From: Pseudomonadota bacterium
Lineage (GTDB): Bacteria; Myxococcota_A; Polyangia; Polyangiales; Polyangiaceae
Assembly (NCBI GenBank): GCA_023431345.1
Contig: JAEYWK010000146.1
Span: 13,548-77,547 of the forward strand
DNA: 64,000 nucleotides
Direction of reading: 5' to 3'
Shown here: positions 50,101 to 59,557 of the stretch, in pieces
Layout: every line of letters begins with the position of its first letter
Position numbering within the stretch: position 1 is the first letter of the stretch
Notes under the pieces: generated by a model
Database searches by the model: none
What the model was told of the DNA's origin: nothing
What the model saw: the letters and a program-made list of their open reading frames with translations, nothing else
Made by a program: the position numbers and the translations under genes

Positions 50101-53100
50101 TCGTCGATCAGCTCGTCGTCGTCCACCGCGAACTCGCCGCTCTCTTCGTCCTCGTCGGCGTCCATCAGAGGGTTTCGGATTTCGGTGACGTCGGACGTGC
50201 CAGCGACGTAGTCCGGCTCCGGCAGGGCCGCAGCGACCTGGGCTTGGGGCTGGGGCGGCGCCATCTTGCGAGCGCCAGGAGGAGGCGGAGGCGCCTTCGA
50301 GCCCTTGGGGGGCGGAGGTGGAGGCGCCTTGACGGCCCCGGGCGGGAGCGGCGGACGCAGCGATGGCGGCGGAGGCGCTGCGCGCCCGGCGGAGCCAGGC
50401 GGAGGCGGAGGCGGAGCCGCGCGCGCGGCGGAGCCTGGTAGCGGCGGCGGGCTCCCCGAGCCAGGCAAGGGCGGCGGCTGCGAGGCGTGCGACGGCGCGT
50501 CCGGAGGCGCCACCGCGACCGGCAGCGCCTCAGGCTCGGCAGCCGGCGCGTCATCGGCTCGGTCATCAGCAGTGACGGGGATGTCCACACCGCTGAGCTC
50601 GGGCGCGCGCGCTGCTTCCGCGGGCGTGTCGAGCGCGTCGGCCTCCGCCGCAGGTGATGCCGGCGCCGACTCAGTCGGCTCACCGGGCGCGGCCGCCTCC
50701 GGCGCAGCAGGTGGCGCCGCGAGAGGCTCTGTCGACGCTATTGGCGACGATTTGGCGCCCTTTTTGGGCTTCGGCGGAGGCGCGAGCTTGTGCGGCCGCG
50801 AGCCGCTGTCGTTCACGGCGTCCGACGCGGGCTTGAGATCAGCGCCGACCGCTGGCGGAGCGGCGGCGCCTGCAGCTGGCTCGCCGTCGGCCGCAACGAC
50901 TCCAGGCGTTGCCTCGGCGCTCGGCGTCGTTTCAGCGCTCGGCGCCGCTTCGGCGCTCGGCGCCGTTTCGGCGCTCGGCGTCGCTTCGGCGCTCGGCGTC
51001 GCTTCGAGCGACTTGTCCGCCGTCTCCGACACGGACGAAGCCTCGAGCGGCTTGTCGGCCTCCGAGGCGGCCACGGCTGGCACGTCGCCCGCTGGCGGCT
51101 CGACCCCCGGCGGTTCGGCCGCAGGCGCGGCCTCGGCTGGGCTGTCCGCGACCTTCGCCTCGGGCTTCGCGGCCTCTGCGTCCACCGCTGACTGCTCCGG
51201 CGTGGGCGGCGGCGCCGCCTTCGGCTCCGAGTCTTCCTTGGGCCGCTTCAGCATCGCCTGCTTGGCGCGCTCGAGCCCTTCCGTACCCTCCGGATCGCCC
51301 GACTTCATGCGCAGCACGCGGCGCCAAGCGTCGGCGGCCTCGCGCGGGTCATCGAGCTTCTCTTCCCAGAGCCGCGCCACCTTGCGCGCGAGCTCCGCGC
51401 GCGCGCTCGGATCTTTACCGCGCAGAATCTGGTCTTCGAACAGCTGAACCATGCCGCGGTAATCGGCCAGCTCGGTGTACAGCTCCGAGAGCTGATCCAT
51501 CACCGCTACGTCCGACGGCGACAGGTCGTGCAGGCGCTTCAAATCGCTGGCCGCGCCCACCTTGTCGGCGAGCTTGTCACGGCGCAGCGACGCGCGGCGC
51601 GCCAGGAGCTTGCGCACCAGCGGGCCGTCGAACACCTCTTCGAGGGCGCGCGTCAGCACGCTCTCGGCGCGGCGAGGATCGCCGATGTCGCTAGCCAGCG
51701 CTTCGAGCGCTTCGAGCCGCTCGTCGTCGACGTGCGTCACGATCGCGTCGCCGAGCCAGGTGAAGGCTTTGTCGACGTCCTTCAGCTCGCGGTACACGAG
51801 CGAGGCAGCGCGGCCAAGCAGAATACCGCGCGTGCGTCCGCCGTCACGCGAGCCTTGGCCGCCCGCAGCCATGGCGTCGGCGAGGGTACGCCGCAGCGTA
51901 TCGACGCCCTTGGCCTTGTCACTCTTTTGCGCCACGTCCTCCAGCTGCGCGAGCGTCTCGTCGTGCGCGGCCGTGCCGAGCGCCAGATCGAAGAACGCGC
52001 GCGCTTTCTCGTACACGCCATGCTCCGCTGCGATGGACGCAGCGCGGCCGAGCGCGGCCAGCTTGTCGGAGGGCGCTTTGCAGCGCGTCACCTGCCGCTC
52101 GTAGATCCCGATCGCTTGTGCGGGCTCGGGCGCGAGCTTCGCCAGCCGCTGCAGCAGCGGCTCCACGTCCACTGGCGAGACACTGGTCAGAGCCTGCTCG
52201 CCGTGCTGCAGCGCCTCGTCTACCGGAACGTCGGCTCGGAGCAGCACCTCGGCCTGCCGCACCATCTCCTCGGCGCGCGCGGGGCCCGAAAGCTCGGCCA
52301 CCATCAGGTCGTGGGCGATCGCCAGCGCGTCGAGATCCTTCAGCTTGACCGCGATCTCCTCGAGCTGTTTGGCGATGTCGGAGTCGGCTCCGCGCGTGCG
52401 CGCGAGCTCTTTCGCGACCGCGGCCGCGTCGGCTTCACGGCCCACCGCGACGAAGCGATCGAACGCGCCCTTCAAGGCCGCGCTGCGAGCGGCGCCGAGC
52501 GGCGCCTCCATGTACCACTCGACGAGCTTGGTCGCGACGACGCCTTTCCAGCCTAGCTTGTCGCCGAGCGCGACGTACTCTTCACGGCACGGCTCATCGC
52601 CGCGGTCCGCGAGCTCCATCAGCGCGGCCAGCGCCTCGTCGCTCTTACCGACCTTGTCGTGCAGGATCTCCGCCATGCGGCGGATCATCTTGCTGACCTC
52701 GGCTTCGTCGCCTTCGACCTCCGCCAAGACACCCAAGAACGTCGCCACGCGCGCCCAGTCGCCGAGCTTTTCGCAAAGCTCGCACAGGCGCTGCACCGCG
52801 TCGAAATTCTCGGGATCCAGCTCGCGCACGACGTCGAGCACGCGCACGGCCGCCTTCGGGTCGTCGAGCGGGCCTTCGTAGAGCAGCGCCAGCGCCTCGG
52901 CGACCTCGAGCCGCTGCGCCGGGTCTTCGACCAGCGCCAGCCGCCGCTCGAGCGCCGCGGCCCGGCCCGGCGCGTTTCCGAGCTTGTCTTGCAAATCCGC
53001 GATCTCGACCAGCGCCGGATCGTGCTTGGCGTCGAAATCGGCCAGCACGCGCTCGTACAGGTCGATCGCCGCCTTGGCGTCGTTCAGGCCGACGGCCGTG

Positions 53101-55526
53101 AGCTCGGCCTGCTGCATCGTGCGCGCGATCTTGACGGCGGGATCGCTCGAGCCCTTGACGAGCCGCGCGAGGTAATCGACGGCGTCGCCGAACTCGCTGC
53201 GCTTGGCGGCGTCCTCCGCCAAATACGCGAGCGCGTCGACGTCGTCGCCGTCGCGCAATAGCTCCGTCAAGGTGGCGCGAGCTCCGTCGTCGTCGCCCAG
53301 CTCCGTCTGCTGAATCGTGGCGGCGCGACGACGGATGGCCGAGCGCTGCGCCTTGTCGTCCAGCTTCTCGGCGCGGCGCAGCAGGTACGCGGCCAAGTCC
53401 GCGACGCGCTCGGCGCCGCGGTAGCGCTCTTCGAGCGCGCTCGCGTACTGCTCGTTCTTCGCGTCCAGCTCGGTGGCTTGCTCGAGGCGCAGCACGGCGC
53501 TGGCGTCGTCACCGGCGCGGATCAGGTAGTCGGCCTCGGTCGCGTAGAGCGCGGCTTTCGCCGCGGCGTCGACCGCCAGCTGCGCTCGCTCGTCGACGGC
53601 CGTCGCGGCCTGATCCCAAGCCTCCGCGGCCACGAATGACAGCTGCGATAGCTCCCAGAGCTCGGCCTTCTTCGTCAGCGTGGCCGCTTCGGCGTAGGCC
53701 TCGCCCGAGCCGAGCGCGTCGCCCGTTTGCTTGCGCAAGCCCCCGAGCTTCGCCAGCAGCTCTGCGCGGATCGCGTCGTCGGAGATGGCAGGCAGGTTCT
53801 CGGTCAGGGCGTTGACGGCGAGGTCGGCGCGCTCACCCTTCTCGAAATAGCTGACCGCGGTGCTTATCGCCTCGTCGTCACCGGCGGCGAGGCTCGCGAT
53901 GCGCGCCCAGGCTTCACCGGTCGCGAGCGGATCTTTTCGCTTCTGCTCGTGCAGCTTGGCCAGCGCCTTCTCGAGTGAGATGCGCGCCTCGACGTCGACC
54001 ACCTGCTCGGCTTCCTGCGCCATCACCAGCGCCAGCTCGTCCCACTGCTGGCCCTTCTCGAGCAGACGCTTGAGCTGGCTGCGGGCGCCGTCGTCGGTGA
54101 CGTCGATCGCGAGCAGCTCTTTGAGCGCGCGCGCGGCCGTGTCCGCGTCGCGCAGCTGCGTCTCGCACAGCCCCGCGACTTCGCGGAGGTAGCCCTTGCG
54201 GCGCTCTTCGTCCGCGCCGCCTTCACGCGCGGCCGCGAGCAGCACGTCGCGCAGCTCCTGGAATTTGCGTGTCTGCCGCAGGTAAGGCTCCAAAAACGCG
54301 ATCGCGTCTTCGTTCGCGCGGTCGAGCGTGAGCACCTCACGGTACTTGGTGGCCGCCTCGTTCTTTTTGGCCTTGCGCACGAGCGCCTGGGCCTGCTCCA
54401 CCAAGCCCGTCACCTGGTCGCCCACGTCCGCGCCGGGGGCCGGAGCGAGCGCGTCGATCAGCGTGTCGTCGCCGCCTTCTTCCGCGGCTGTCGCCACCAG
54501 CTTGCGTGCGTCGGCCGCCATCGCGCCCGTCGGGTTCGTCTTGAGGTACGCCGCGGCTTTGGCTGCCGCCTCGAGGCTGCGTCCGGTCTGCTCGCCGTAG
54601 TACAGGGCGAGCTGCATCGCGCGGTCGTGGCGGCCGTCGATCTCGAGCGCGCACAGCGCGTAGCTGAAGCCGTGATCGCCCGGATACGCTTCGCTGAGCT
54701 CGGTGAAGAGCTGGGCGCCTTCGGCCAGCTCGGCGTCAGGCACGCTCTGGCGCGCTTGCGCCCGCTCCAAGATCACGGTCGCCAGCTGCTGCTTCAGCGA
54801 CGCGTCGGCGCCGTCCAAGCGACGCGCGTTGCGTAGCGCGCCTGCGGCGCCTGCGAAATCACCGGCTTGCTTCCGAACCTCACCCTCGTCCTGATAGAGG
54901 GCGATTTGGCGCTCACGGTCGCTCACCAGGCGCTGCTCGAGCTCGAAATAAGGGATAGCCTCGTCGAAGCGGCCCTCCGCCTTGAGCAGCTCGCGCACGG
55001 AGTAGATCGAGAACTGCGTGGTCTCGTCGAACTCGACGGCGCGCTTGTAGCTGTCGATCGCCTTGCGCGGTTGCGACAACGGCGGGGCCGCCCACAGCTG
55101 CCCGAGCTCCTCGTGGATGGTCGCCACCTGCGAGCGCAGCGAGACATCGTGCTGGGCGACGACGGCGAGAGCCTTGGCGCGACGCTCGAGCAGCGCGACC
55201 AGCGCCTTCGTATCCCCCTTCTCCCGATACAAGTCGGCCAGGCGCTCGGCAGGCGTGGGCTGGGTCGGATCGCGATCGATCGCGATCATCAGCGCGCGCG
55301 CCGCGCGGTGAGCGTCGCCCAGCGTCGTCGTCCACACGTTGGCCGACTCCGTCAGCCAGTGACACGCAAACGCCGGGTCACTGGTGGCAGTGCCCACTTT
55401 TTCGAGTAGAAGCGCATAAGCTTTCGGGTCACTCTGCCCGGCCTGATGCGCTAGCGTGATCGCGTCCTGGTCGTGCGGATTGTGGACCAGTCGCTGGACC
55501 AGCGCCTCCGTTTCACGAGGGTCCAT
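50088..55526 (-). CDS. Giant TPR protein (1812 aa) with Ala/Pro-rich acidic tail
   Basis: Residues about 1-1350 are many tetratricopeptide-like helix pairs (for example AERLADLYREKGDTKALVALLERRA and AIDLYERVLADFDAKHDP). From about 1370 it changes to Ala/Glu/Ser/Pro repeats (SAEATPSAETAPSAE), then long proline runs (APPPPPP), and it ends in a very acidic tail (NPLMDADEDEESGEF). No signal peptide or membrane segment is seen. ATG 55526 starts the folded region; TTG 55562 is possible. It is probably a scaffold; similar giant TPR proteins are common in Myxococcota. Its partners are unknown. Confidence 0.88.
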   Translation of the reverse strand: MDPRETEALVQRLVHNPHDQDAITLAHQAGQSDPKAYALLLEKVGTATSDPAFACHWLTESANVWTTTLGDAHRAARALMIAIDRDPTQPTPAERLADLYREKGDTKALVALLERRAKALAVVAQHDVSLRSQVATIHEELGQLWAAPPLSQPRKAIDSYKRAVEFDETTQFSIYSVRELLKAEGRFDEAIPYFELEQRLVSDRERQIALYQDEGEVRKQAGDFAGAAGALRNARRLDGADASLKQQLATVILERAQARQSVPDAELAEGAQLFTELSEAYPGDHGFSYALCALEIDGRHDRAMQLALYYGEQTGRSLEAAAKAAAYLKTNPTGAMAADARKLVATAAEEGGDDTLIDALAPAPGADVGDQVTGLVEQAQALVRKAKKNEAATKYREVLTLDRANEDAIAFLEPYLRQTRKFQELRDVLLAAAREGGADEERRKGYLREVAGLCETQLRDADTAARALKELLAIDVTDDGARSQLKRLLEKGQQWDELALVMAQEAEQVVDVEARISLEKALAKLHEQKRKDPLATGEAWARIASLAAGDDEAISTAVSYFEKGERADLAVNALTENLPAISDDAIRAELLAKLGGLRKQTGDALGSGEAYAEAATLTKKAELWELSQLSFVAAEAWDQAATAVDERAQLAVDAAAKAALYATEADYLIRAGDDASAVLRLEQATELDAKNEQYASALEERYRGAERVADLAAYLLRRAEKLDDKAQRSAIRRRAATIQQTELGDDDGARATLTELLRDGDDVDALAYLAEDAAKRSEFGDAVDYLARLVKGSSDPAVKIARTMQQAELTAVGLNDAKAAIDLYERVLADFDAKHDPALVEIADLQDKLGNAPGRAAALERRLALVEDPAQRLEVAEALALLYEGPLDDPKAAVRVLDVVRELDPENFDAVQRLCELCEKLGDWARVATFLGVLAEVEGDEAEVSKMIRRMAEILHDKVGKSDEALAALMELADRGDEPCREEYVALGDKLGWKGVVATKLVEWYMEAPLGAARSAALKGAFDRFVAVGREADAAAVAKELARTRGADSDIAKQLEEIAVKLKDLDALAIAHDLMVAELSGPARAEEMVRQAEVLLRADVPVDEALQHGEQALTSVSPVDVEPLLQRLAKLAPEPAQAIGIYERQVTRCKAPSDKLAALGRAASIAAEHGVYEKARAFFDLALGTAAHDETLAQLEDVAQKSDKAKGVDTLRRTLADAMAAGGQGSRDGGRTRGILLGRAASLVYRELKDVDKAFTWLGDAIVTHVDDERLEALEALASDIGDPRRAESVLTRALEEVFDGPLVRKLLARRASLRRDKLADKVGAASDLKRLHDLSPSDVAVMDQLSELYTELADYRGMVQLFEDQILRGKDPSARAELARKVARLWEEKLDDPREAADAWRRVLRMKSGDPEGTEGLERAKQAMLKRPKEDSEPKAAPPPTPEQSAVDAEAAKPEAKVADSPAEAAPAAEPPGVEPPAGDVPAVAASEADKPLEASSVSETADKSLEATPSAEATPSAETAPSAEAAPSAETTPSAEATPGVVAADGEPAAGAAAPPAVGADLKPASDAVNDSGSRPHKLAPPPKPKKGAKSSPIASTEPLAAPPAAPEAAAPGEPTESAPASPAAEADALDTPAEAARAPELSGVDIPVTADDRADDAPAAEPEALPVAVAPPDAPSHASQPPPLPGSGSPPPLPGSAARAAPPPPPPGSAGRAAPPPPSLRPPLPPGAVKAPPPPPPKGSKAPPPPPGARKMAPPQPQAQVAAALPEPDYVAGTSDVTEIRNPLMDADEDEESGEFAVDDDELIDDQAT
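50917..51006 (-). repeat. Five 18-bp tandem repeats in the giant TPR gene
   Basis: Five 18-bp units with few differences, encoding ETAPSA/EATPSA repeats in the low-complexity region. Frame is kept. Confidence 0.9.
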
Positions 55527-55700
55527 ATTGAAAGAGACGCTAACACGCGGCCTCTCGGGCAAGCAACGCGGCGATCACCGTTTCGCGTTCCAGAAGCGTC
55601 GCGGAATTATCGTCCGTTTCGGTGGTGTCCAGAGCCGCACCGAGCATGCAGACCGGCCCGTCGTCAGTTCATTTTTCGATGCCGGTTGCACCCTGCGCCA

Positions 55701-57230
55701 TCATTCGAAGCGACCGTAGCGTTCGTTGCCTTTACGCTCGAGCGACGTCGTGACCGGCGACTTCGCGGCGGGTTTCTTGGTGGTCACGAGCGGCTTGGGC
55801 GCGCGCGGCGAGCTCGCGGGAGCAGACGGAATCGACGCACTGCTGCTCGAGCTGCGGAGCGCGATTGAGGCGGAATTTTCCAGCCCAGCGTCGCTCGCGT
55901 TGCGGGGTGACACTGTAGGTGCCGCCGGCTGTGAGGCCGCGATCGGTGAGGCCGCGATGACGGGCTCGGCGGCGGGCAGCGGTTGAGCGCGCAGCGTCGC
56001 GTTCGTCGCCGCGCTCGTCGACCAGCTCTGCAGCGGCGTGCGCCACGCCACGAGCCCGAGCGTCGCCACCGCGACCAGCGACGCCGCCAGCAATCCGCCG
56101 AGCACCCACGTGCGGCGCTCGGCGACGCGCAGGCTCTCGGGTAAATCATCGTCAGCGGCGACGGGGCGAACGCCGCTCTCGACCGCGCGCGCGGCCTTCG
56201 TCGCGTCCTCGAGCTCGGCCAGCATTTCCTCCGCGCTCGCGGGGCGCTGCTCGGGCGCCTTCGACAGCGCGCGTCGCACCACGGCTTCGATCACCGCGGG
56301 TACGTCCGCGCTCGGCGCTGCCTCCGCGAACGTCGGCGGCGCCTCCTTGATGTGCTTGGCCATCACGACGACGGCGTCGTCGTCGACGAACGGCGCGCGC
56401 CCGGTGAGCATTTGGAACAGCAGCACGCCGAGCGCGTACAGGTCGGAGCGCGCGTCGAGCGCGGAGCCTTGCGCTTGCTCGGGCGACATGTAGCGCGGCG
56501 TGCCGAAGACGGTGCCGGCCAAGGTCTCGAGCTGATCGACGGGCGCTTCCTCGTCGCGCACCCACTTGGCGATACCGAAGTCGAGGATCTTGCAGATTTC
56601 CCGCTCCGCCCCGGGCTCGTGGACGCGCGCCAAGAACAGGTTATCGGGCTTCAAATCGCGGTGGATGATGCCTTGGCGATGCGCCTCGGCCAGGCTCTTG
56701 AGCGCCTCGCTCGCGAAGCGCAGCGCCTCGATCCAGTGCAGGCGCCGCTCCCGGCGCAGCCGATCACCCAGCGTTTCGCCCTCGAGCATCTCGAGCGCCA
56801 AGAACCACGAGCCATCTTCCGCTTCGCCGAAGTCGAAGGCGGTCACCGTGTGCGGGCTCGTGAGCTTCGAAACCGCGCGCGCCTCGCGCTCGAAGCGCGC
56901 CTTCGTCTCGAGATCACTGGCGCGATCTCGGCGCACGATCTTGAGCGCCACGTCGCGTCCGACCGCGGCTTGCCGCGCGCGGTACACCGACCCCATCGAG
57001 CCGCTGCCGATGCGCGACAAAATCGTGAAGCGCCCCGCGAGCGTGGTGCCCAGCAGCGGATCCTGTCCGCTCTCGACGAGCGCGCGCGTCGTCACGTAAG
57101 CCAGGCCGTGCTCGGGACAAGTGGCGTCCCAACCCGCCGCGGCCGGCGCTGGCTCGCGGCAACGCGGACAGATCCGCGTCGTCGTGGCGCTGAGCGGCGG
57201 AAGCGTCGAGTCGCGGGCTTGAGCCGGCAT
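55701..57230 (-). CDS. Membrane Ser/Thr protein kinase (Hanks type)
   Basis: A 509-residue kinase with an N-terminal zinc-ribbon-like segment (CPRCREPAP...CPEHG, about 20-42), a kinase domain (about 66-330) with IGSGSMGSVYRA, VALKIV, HRDLKPDN, DFGIA and TPRYMSPEQA, one membrane helix (about 375-397) and a Ser/Pro/Ala-rich outer part. All catalytic residues are present. It can phosphorylate proteins read by FHA domains such as the sigma-54 activator upstream. ATG 57230 is chosen; upstream codons look non-coding. The PP2C phosphatase downstream could oppose it. Confidence 0.93.
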   Translation of the reverse strand: MPAQARDSTLPPLSATTTRICPRCREPAPAAAGWDATCPEHGLAYVTTRALVESGQDPLLGTTLAGRFTILSRIGSGSMGSVYRARQAAVGRDVALKIVRRDRASDLETKARFEREARAVSKLTSPHTVTAFDFGEAEDGSWFLALEMLEGETLGDRLRRERRLHWIEALRFASEALKSLAEAHRQGIIHRDLKPDNLFLARVHEPGAEREICKILDFGIAKWVRDEEAPVDQLETLAGTVFGTPRYMSPEQAQGSALDARSDLYALGVLLFQMLTGRAPFVDDDAVVVMAKHIKEAPPTFAEAAPSADVPAVIEAVVRRALSKAPEQRPASAEEMLAELEDATKAARAVESGVRPVAADDDLPESLRVAERRTWVLGGLLAASLVAVATLGLVAWRTPLQSWSTSAATNATLRAQPLPAAEPVIAASPIAASQPAAPTVSPRNASDAGLENSASIALRSSSSSASIPSAPASSPRAPKPLVTTKKPAAKSPVTTSLERKGNERYGRFE

Positions 57231-57351
57231 CAGGAGGCGGACTCCAAGTGGGTGCGCGATCTTTGAAGGCTCGGGGGGCTCGCCGCAAGAGGCATCACGC
57301 CGCACTTTTGGCTCGATTGTCTCGGAGCGAGAAATGTTCAGCGCCGCTCGC

Positions 57352-57633
57352 TCAGCCCTCACCCGCTCCGCCGTCGCCACCGCCACCAGGCGGAGCCCCG
57401 GACCCAGAGCCACTGGGGCTGCCCGCATCGTGGTCGGGCGGGGCGCCCCCCGCGCCAGCGACATCTGCCGATTGCGCGCGACAAACCCCCGAAACGCAGC
57501 GAAAACCAGGGTCACACGCCGGCGAACCGAGCTTTCCTTCTTGCGAGCAGCGAAGCGGCGCAGGCTCGCCCGACACCACCCAGCTGCAGCCGGCGACGAC
57601 GCCGCAGAGCCCGACCAAGCTAGCGAGCTTCAA
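57352..57633 (-). CDS. Small Cys- and Gly-rich lipoprotein
   Basis: A 93-residue lipoprotein. The TTG start at 57633 has a GAGGAG box six bases before it and overlaps the upstream stop (TTGA), giving signal MKLASLVGLCGVVAGC. The mature part has a small cysteine cluster (RCSQEG...ACDPGFRCVSGVCRA), followed by Gly/Ser repeats. Cysteine clusters of this kind recur on myxobacterial secreted proteins. Role unknown. Confidence 0.65.
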   Translation of the reverse strand: MKLASLVGLCGVVAGCSWVVSGEPAPLRCSQEGKLGSPACDPGFRCVSGVCRAQSADVAGAGGAPPDHDAGSPSGSGSGAPPGGGGDGGAGEG

Positions 57634-58409
57634 AAATAACTCCTCACAGTTATCCCGGCCGCCCGCTCGCTCGGCTCGGCAGGAGCGAGCAGCCAAACGC
57701 AGGCAAAAGTCCCGGCCGCGGCCGCGCTCACCGCGAACGCGACGTCCGCCACCAACGCTTCCCGCTCGGCGCGTCGTCCGCGCTCACGCAGCTGCTGGGG
57801 TGAGAGCGTGGGACCGGTGCGAGCGTCCGCGACGTCGCGCGCGAGCGCTTTGACGCCGAACACGGCGCCGAGCGCGAGCGCGACGACGGACACCGCCCCC
57901 GCCCCGATCAGGGCCACGTTCGCGCTGGGTCGCTCTCGAGCCGGCTCCCGCGCAGGCTCAGGGCAGGGCTCGGCGCGAACCGGCGGCGCCGCCGAAGCCG
58001 CCGCCTCCGCGCCGCGCAGGCGCTCGATGGTGAGTCGGGCCCGCTCGCGCTCCGCCGGCTCCGTCTCGAGCTCGCGGTAGCGCTCGAGAGCAGCGATGGC
58101 TTGCGGCAGCTCACCGAGCTTTTCGTGAACCAATGCTTGGTTGAAGAACAAATCCTTGCCGCCCGGATCCAGCTCCGCGGCGCGCGAGAGCTGCTCGAGC
58201 GCCAGCGCGTATTTCCCGGCGCGATACAGCTCGAGCGCGCGTTCGAAATGCCGGCGCGCCCCCTCTTCGGCGCTGACGGTGGCGGGTCCGGCAGGAGCGA
58301 GTGGCACCTGCGCGCGGGCCGAGCGCGGCGTGAGCTGCGAGCCGGCGAGCGAAGCGCCGAGAGCGAGCCCAAAAGCCACGAGGCGCGCGCGGTGTTCGAG
58401 GTGCGGCAC
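57630..58409 (-). CDS. Secreted TPR protein with C-terminal membrane helices
   Basis: A 259-residue protein. The GTG start at 58409 gives a signal peptide (cleavage near RSARAQ), then about three TPR units (EEGARRHFERALELYRAGKYALALEQLSRAAELDPGGKDLFFNQALVHEKLGELPQAIAALERY), a Pro/Arg linker and two hydrophobic segments (about 165-185 and 225-245). Known as a common layout of myxobacterial envelope proteins. It is coupled to the small Cys-rich lipoprotein by a TTGA overlap. Confidence 0.75.
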   Translation of the reverse strand: MPHLEHRARLVAFGLALGASLAGSQLTPRSARAQVPLAPAGPATVSAEEGARRHFERALELYRAGKYALALEQLSRAAELDPGGKDLFFNQALVHEKLGELPQAIAALERYRELETEPAERERARLTIERLRGAEAAASAAPPVRAEPCPEPAREPARERPSANVALIGAGAVSVVALALGAVFGVKALARDVADARTGPTLSPQQLRERGRRAEREALVADVAFAVSAAAAGTFACVWLLAPAEPSERAAGITVRSYF

Positions 58410-58505
58410 CGGCGCACCATAGCCCAACGCCCGTCTTTCCTGGTGGTTTGGGCGTCGCCAATTGTGGATTTTGCGTGCAGGCCTATACTGGAAGCTCCAA
58501 GCCGA

Positions 58506-59447
58506 ATGACTGCTGCCTTTCGTCCGAACGAGCCGTGGGGTCCACCCCCGGGTCCGGTCAAGACGAGCAGCAACGCGAGCTTGGCGCTCGCCTCGGGCGT
58601 GCTCTCGTTCGTGTGCCTTTTCGGGTTCGGCGGCGCGCTGGCCATCGCGCTCGGCTGGCTGGCGCACGGCGAAATCGAGCGGAGCGAGGGGCGAGTCGAT
58701 GGCAAGGGCCTGGCCAACGCCGGCATTGGCTTGGGCATCGCCAACGTCGTGCTCAGCGTGGTCGGCTTCGGAGTGCTCGTCACGCTCGCGGTGCGGCCGG
58801 AGCCGTTCAGCGCCACCCGCGGCGGCAGTCCACCGCCTCACGTCACTCCGCCGCGCGCGCCCGTCCGCCCTGCACCCGCACCGGTGCTCCCGCCGCCGGC
58901 CAGCGCCGACGAACACGAGGGAAACGACGACGGGAACGACGCTGGGGAGCGTGACGAAGCGCTCGCCGAGCTGCCCGCGCCGCTGCCCAGCTTGCCCGCG
59001 CAAGTCGGCAAGATCGCGATCGTCGAAGCTTCAACCCAGAGCGCGCTCGAGCATCAGCTGCTGGCGCAGCTCTCCGAGTCGGCCAAAGCCGGCGAGCGCG
59101 TCGTGCTGTGGACGGTGACTTCCCCCTGTGAGCCGTGCGCCGCGGTCGGCCGTGCCCTCCCGGACTCGCGCATGCAGCGGGCGCTCTCGGGCGTGCGGCT
59201 CGTGCGCGCCGACGCTCACACCTTCGCGAGCGACCTCGCAAAGCTCGGCGTCCCTACCGAGTTCGTCCCCGGCTTCACCCTGCTCGACCGTCGCGCCCAT
59301 CCCATCGACCACATCTACGGAGGTGAGTGGGACGACGACATCCCCGCCAACATCGCGCCCATCCTCGGCAAGTTCGTGCGGCGCACGCTCTCCGCCCGCC
59401 GCCATCAGTGGTCGCGGCCGCTGCGCGAGGGCGAAACCCCGCTGTAA
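58506..59447 (+). CDS. DUF4190 membrane protein fused to a thioredoxin-like domain
   Basis: A 313-residue protein. Residues about 20-100 are a two-helix DUF4190-type unit (ASGVLSFVCLFGFGGALAIALGWLAHGEI and NAGIGLGIANVVLSVVGFGVLVTL), then a Pro-rich linker, and from about residue 165 a thioredoxin-like fold with SPCEPCAAVGRAL (CxxC) and VPTEFVPGFTLLD. The domain probably lies in the periplasm and could reduce or oxidise partners. Start ATG 58506. Divergent from the TPR gene. Confidence 0.78.
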   Translation: MTAAFRPNEPWGPPPGPVKTSSNASLALASGVLSFVCLFGFGGALAIALGWLAHGEIERSEGRVDGKGLANAGIGLGIANVVLSVVGFGVLVTLAVRPEPFSATRGGSPPPHVTPPRAPVRPAPAPVLPPPASADEHEGNDDGNDAGERDEALAELPAPLPSLPAQVGKIAIVEASTQSALEHQLLAQLSESAKAGERVVLWTVTSPCEPCAAVGRALPDSRMQRALSGVRLVRADAHTFASDLAKLGVPTEFVPGFTLLDRRAHPIDHIYGGEWDDDIPANIAPILGKFVRRTLSARRHQWSRPLREGETPL

Positions 59448-59557
59448 ATTTCTACCGACCGCTCGACTGGCCCCAGCTGCCGGGACGCCCGGCTGGCCGC
59501 GCCCCGGGCACCATTTGAAATGAGGCCGACGATGGCGCTAGCATCCGCGACCCTGGA

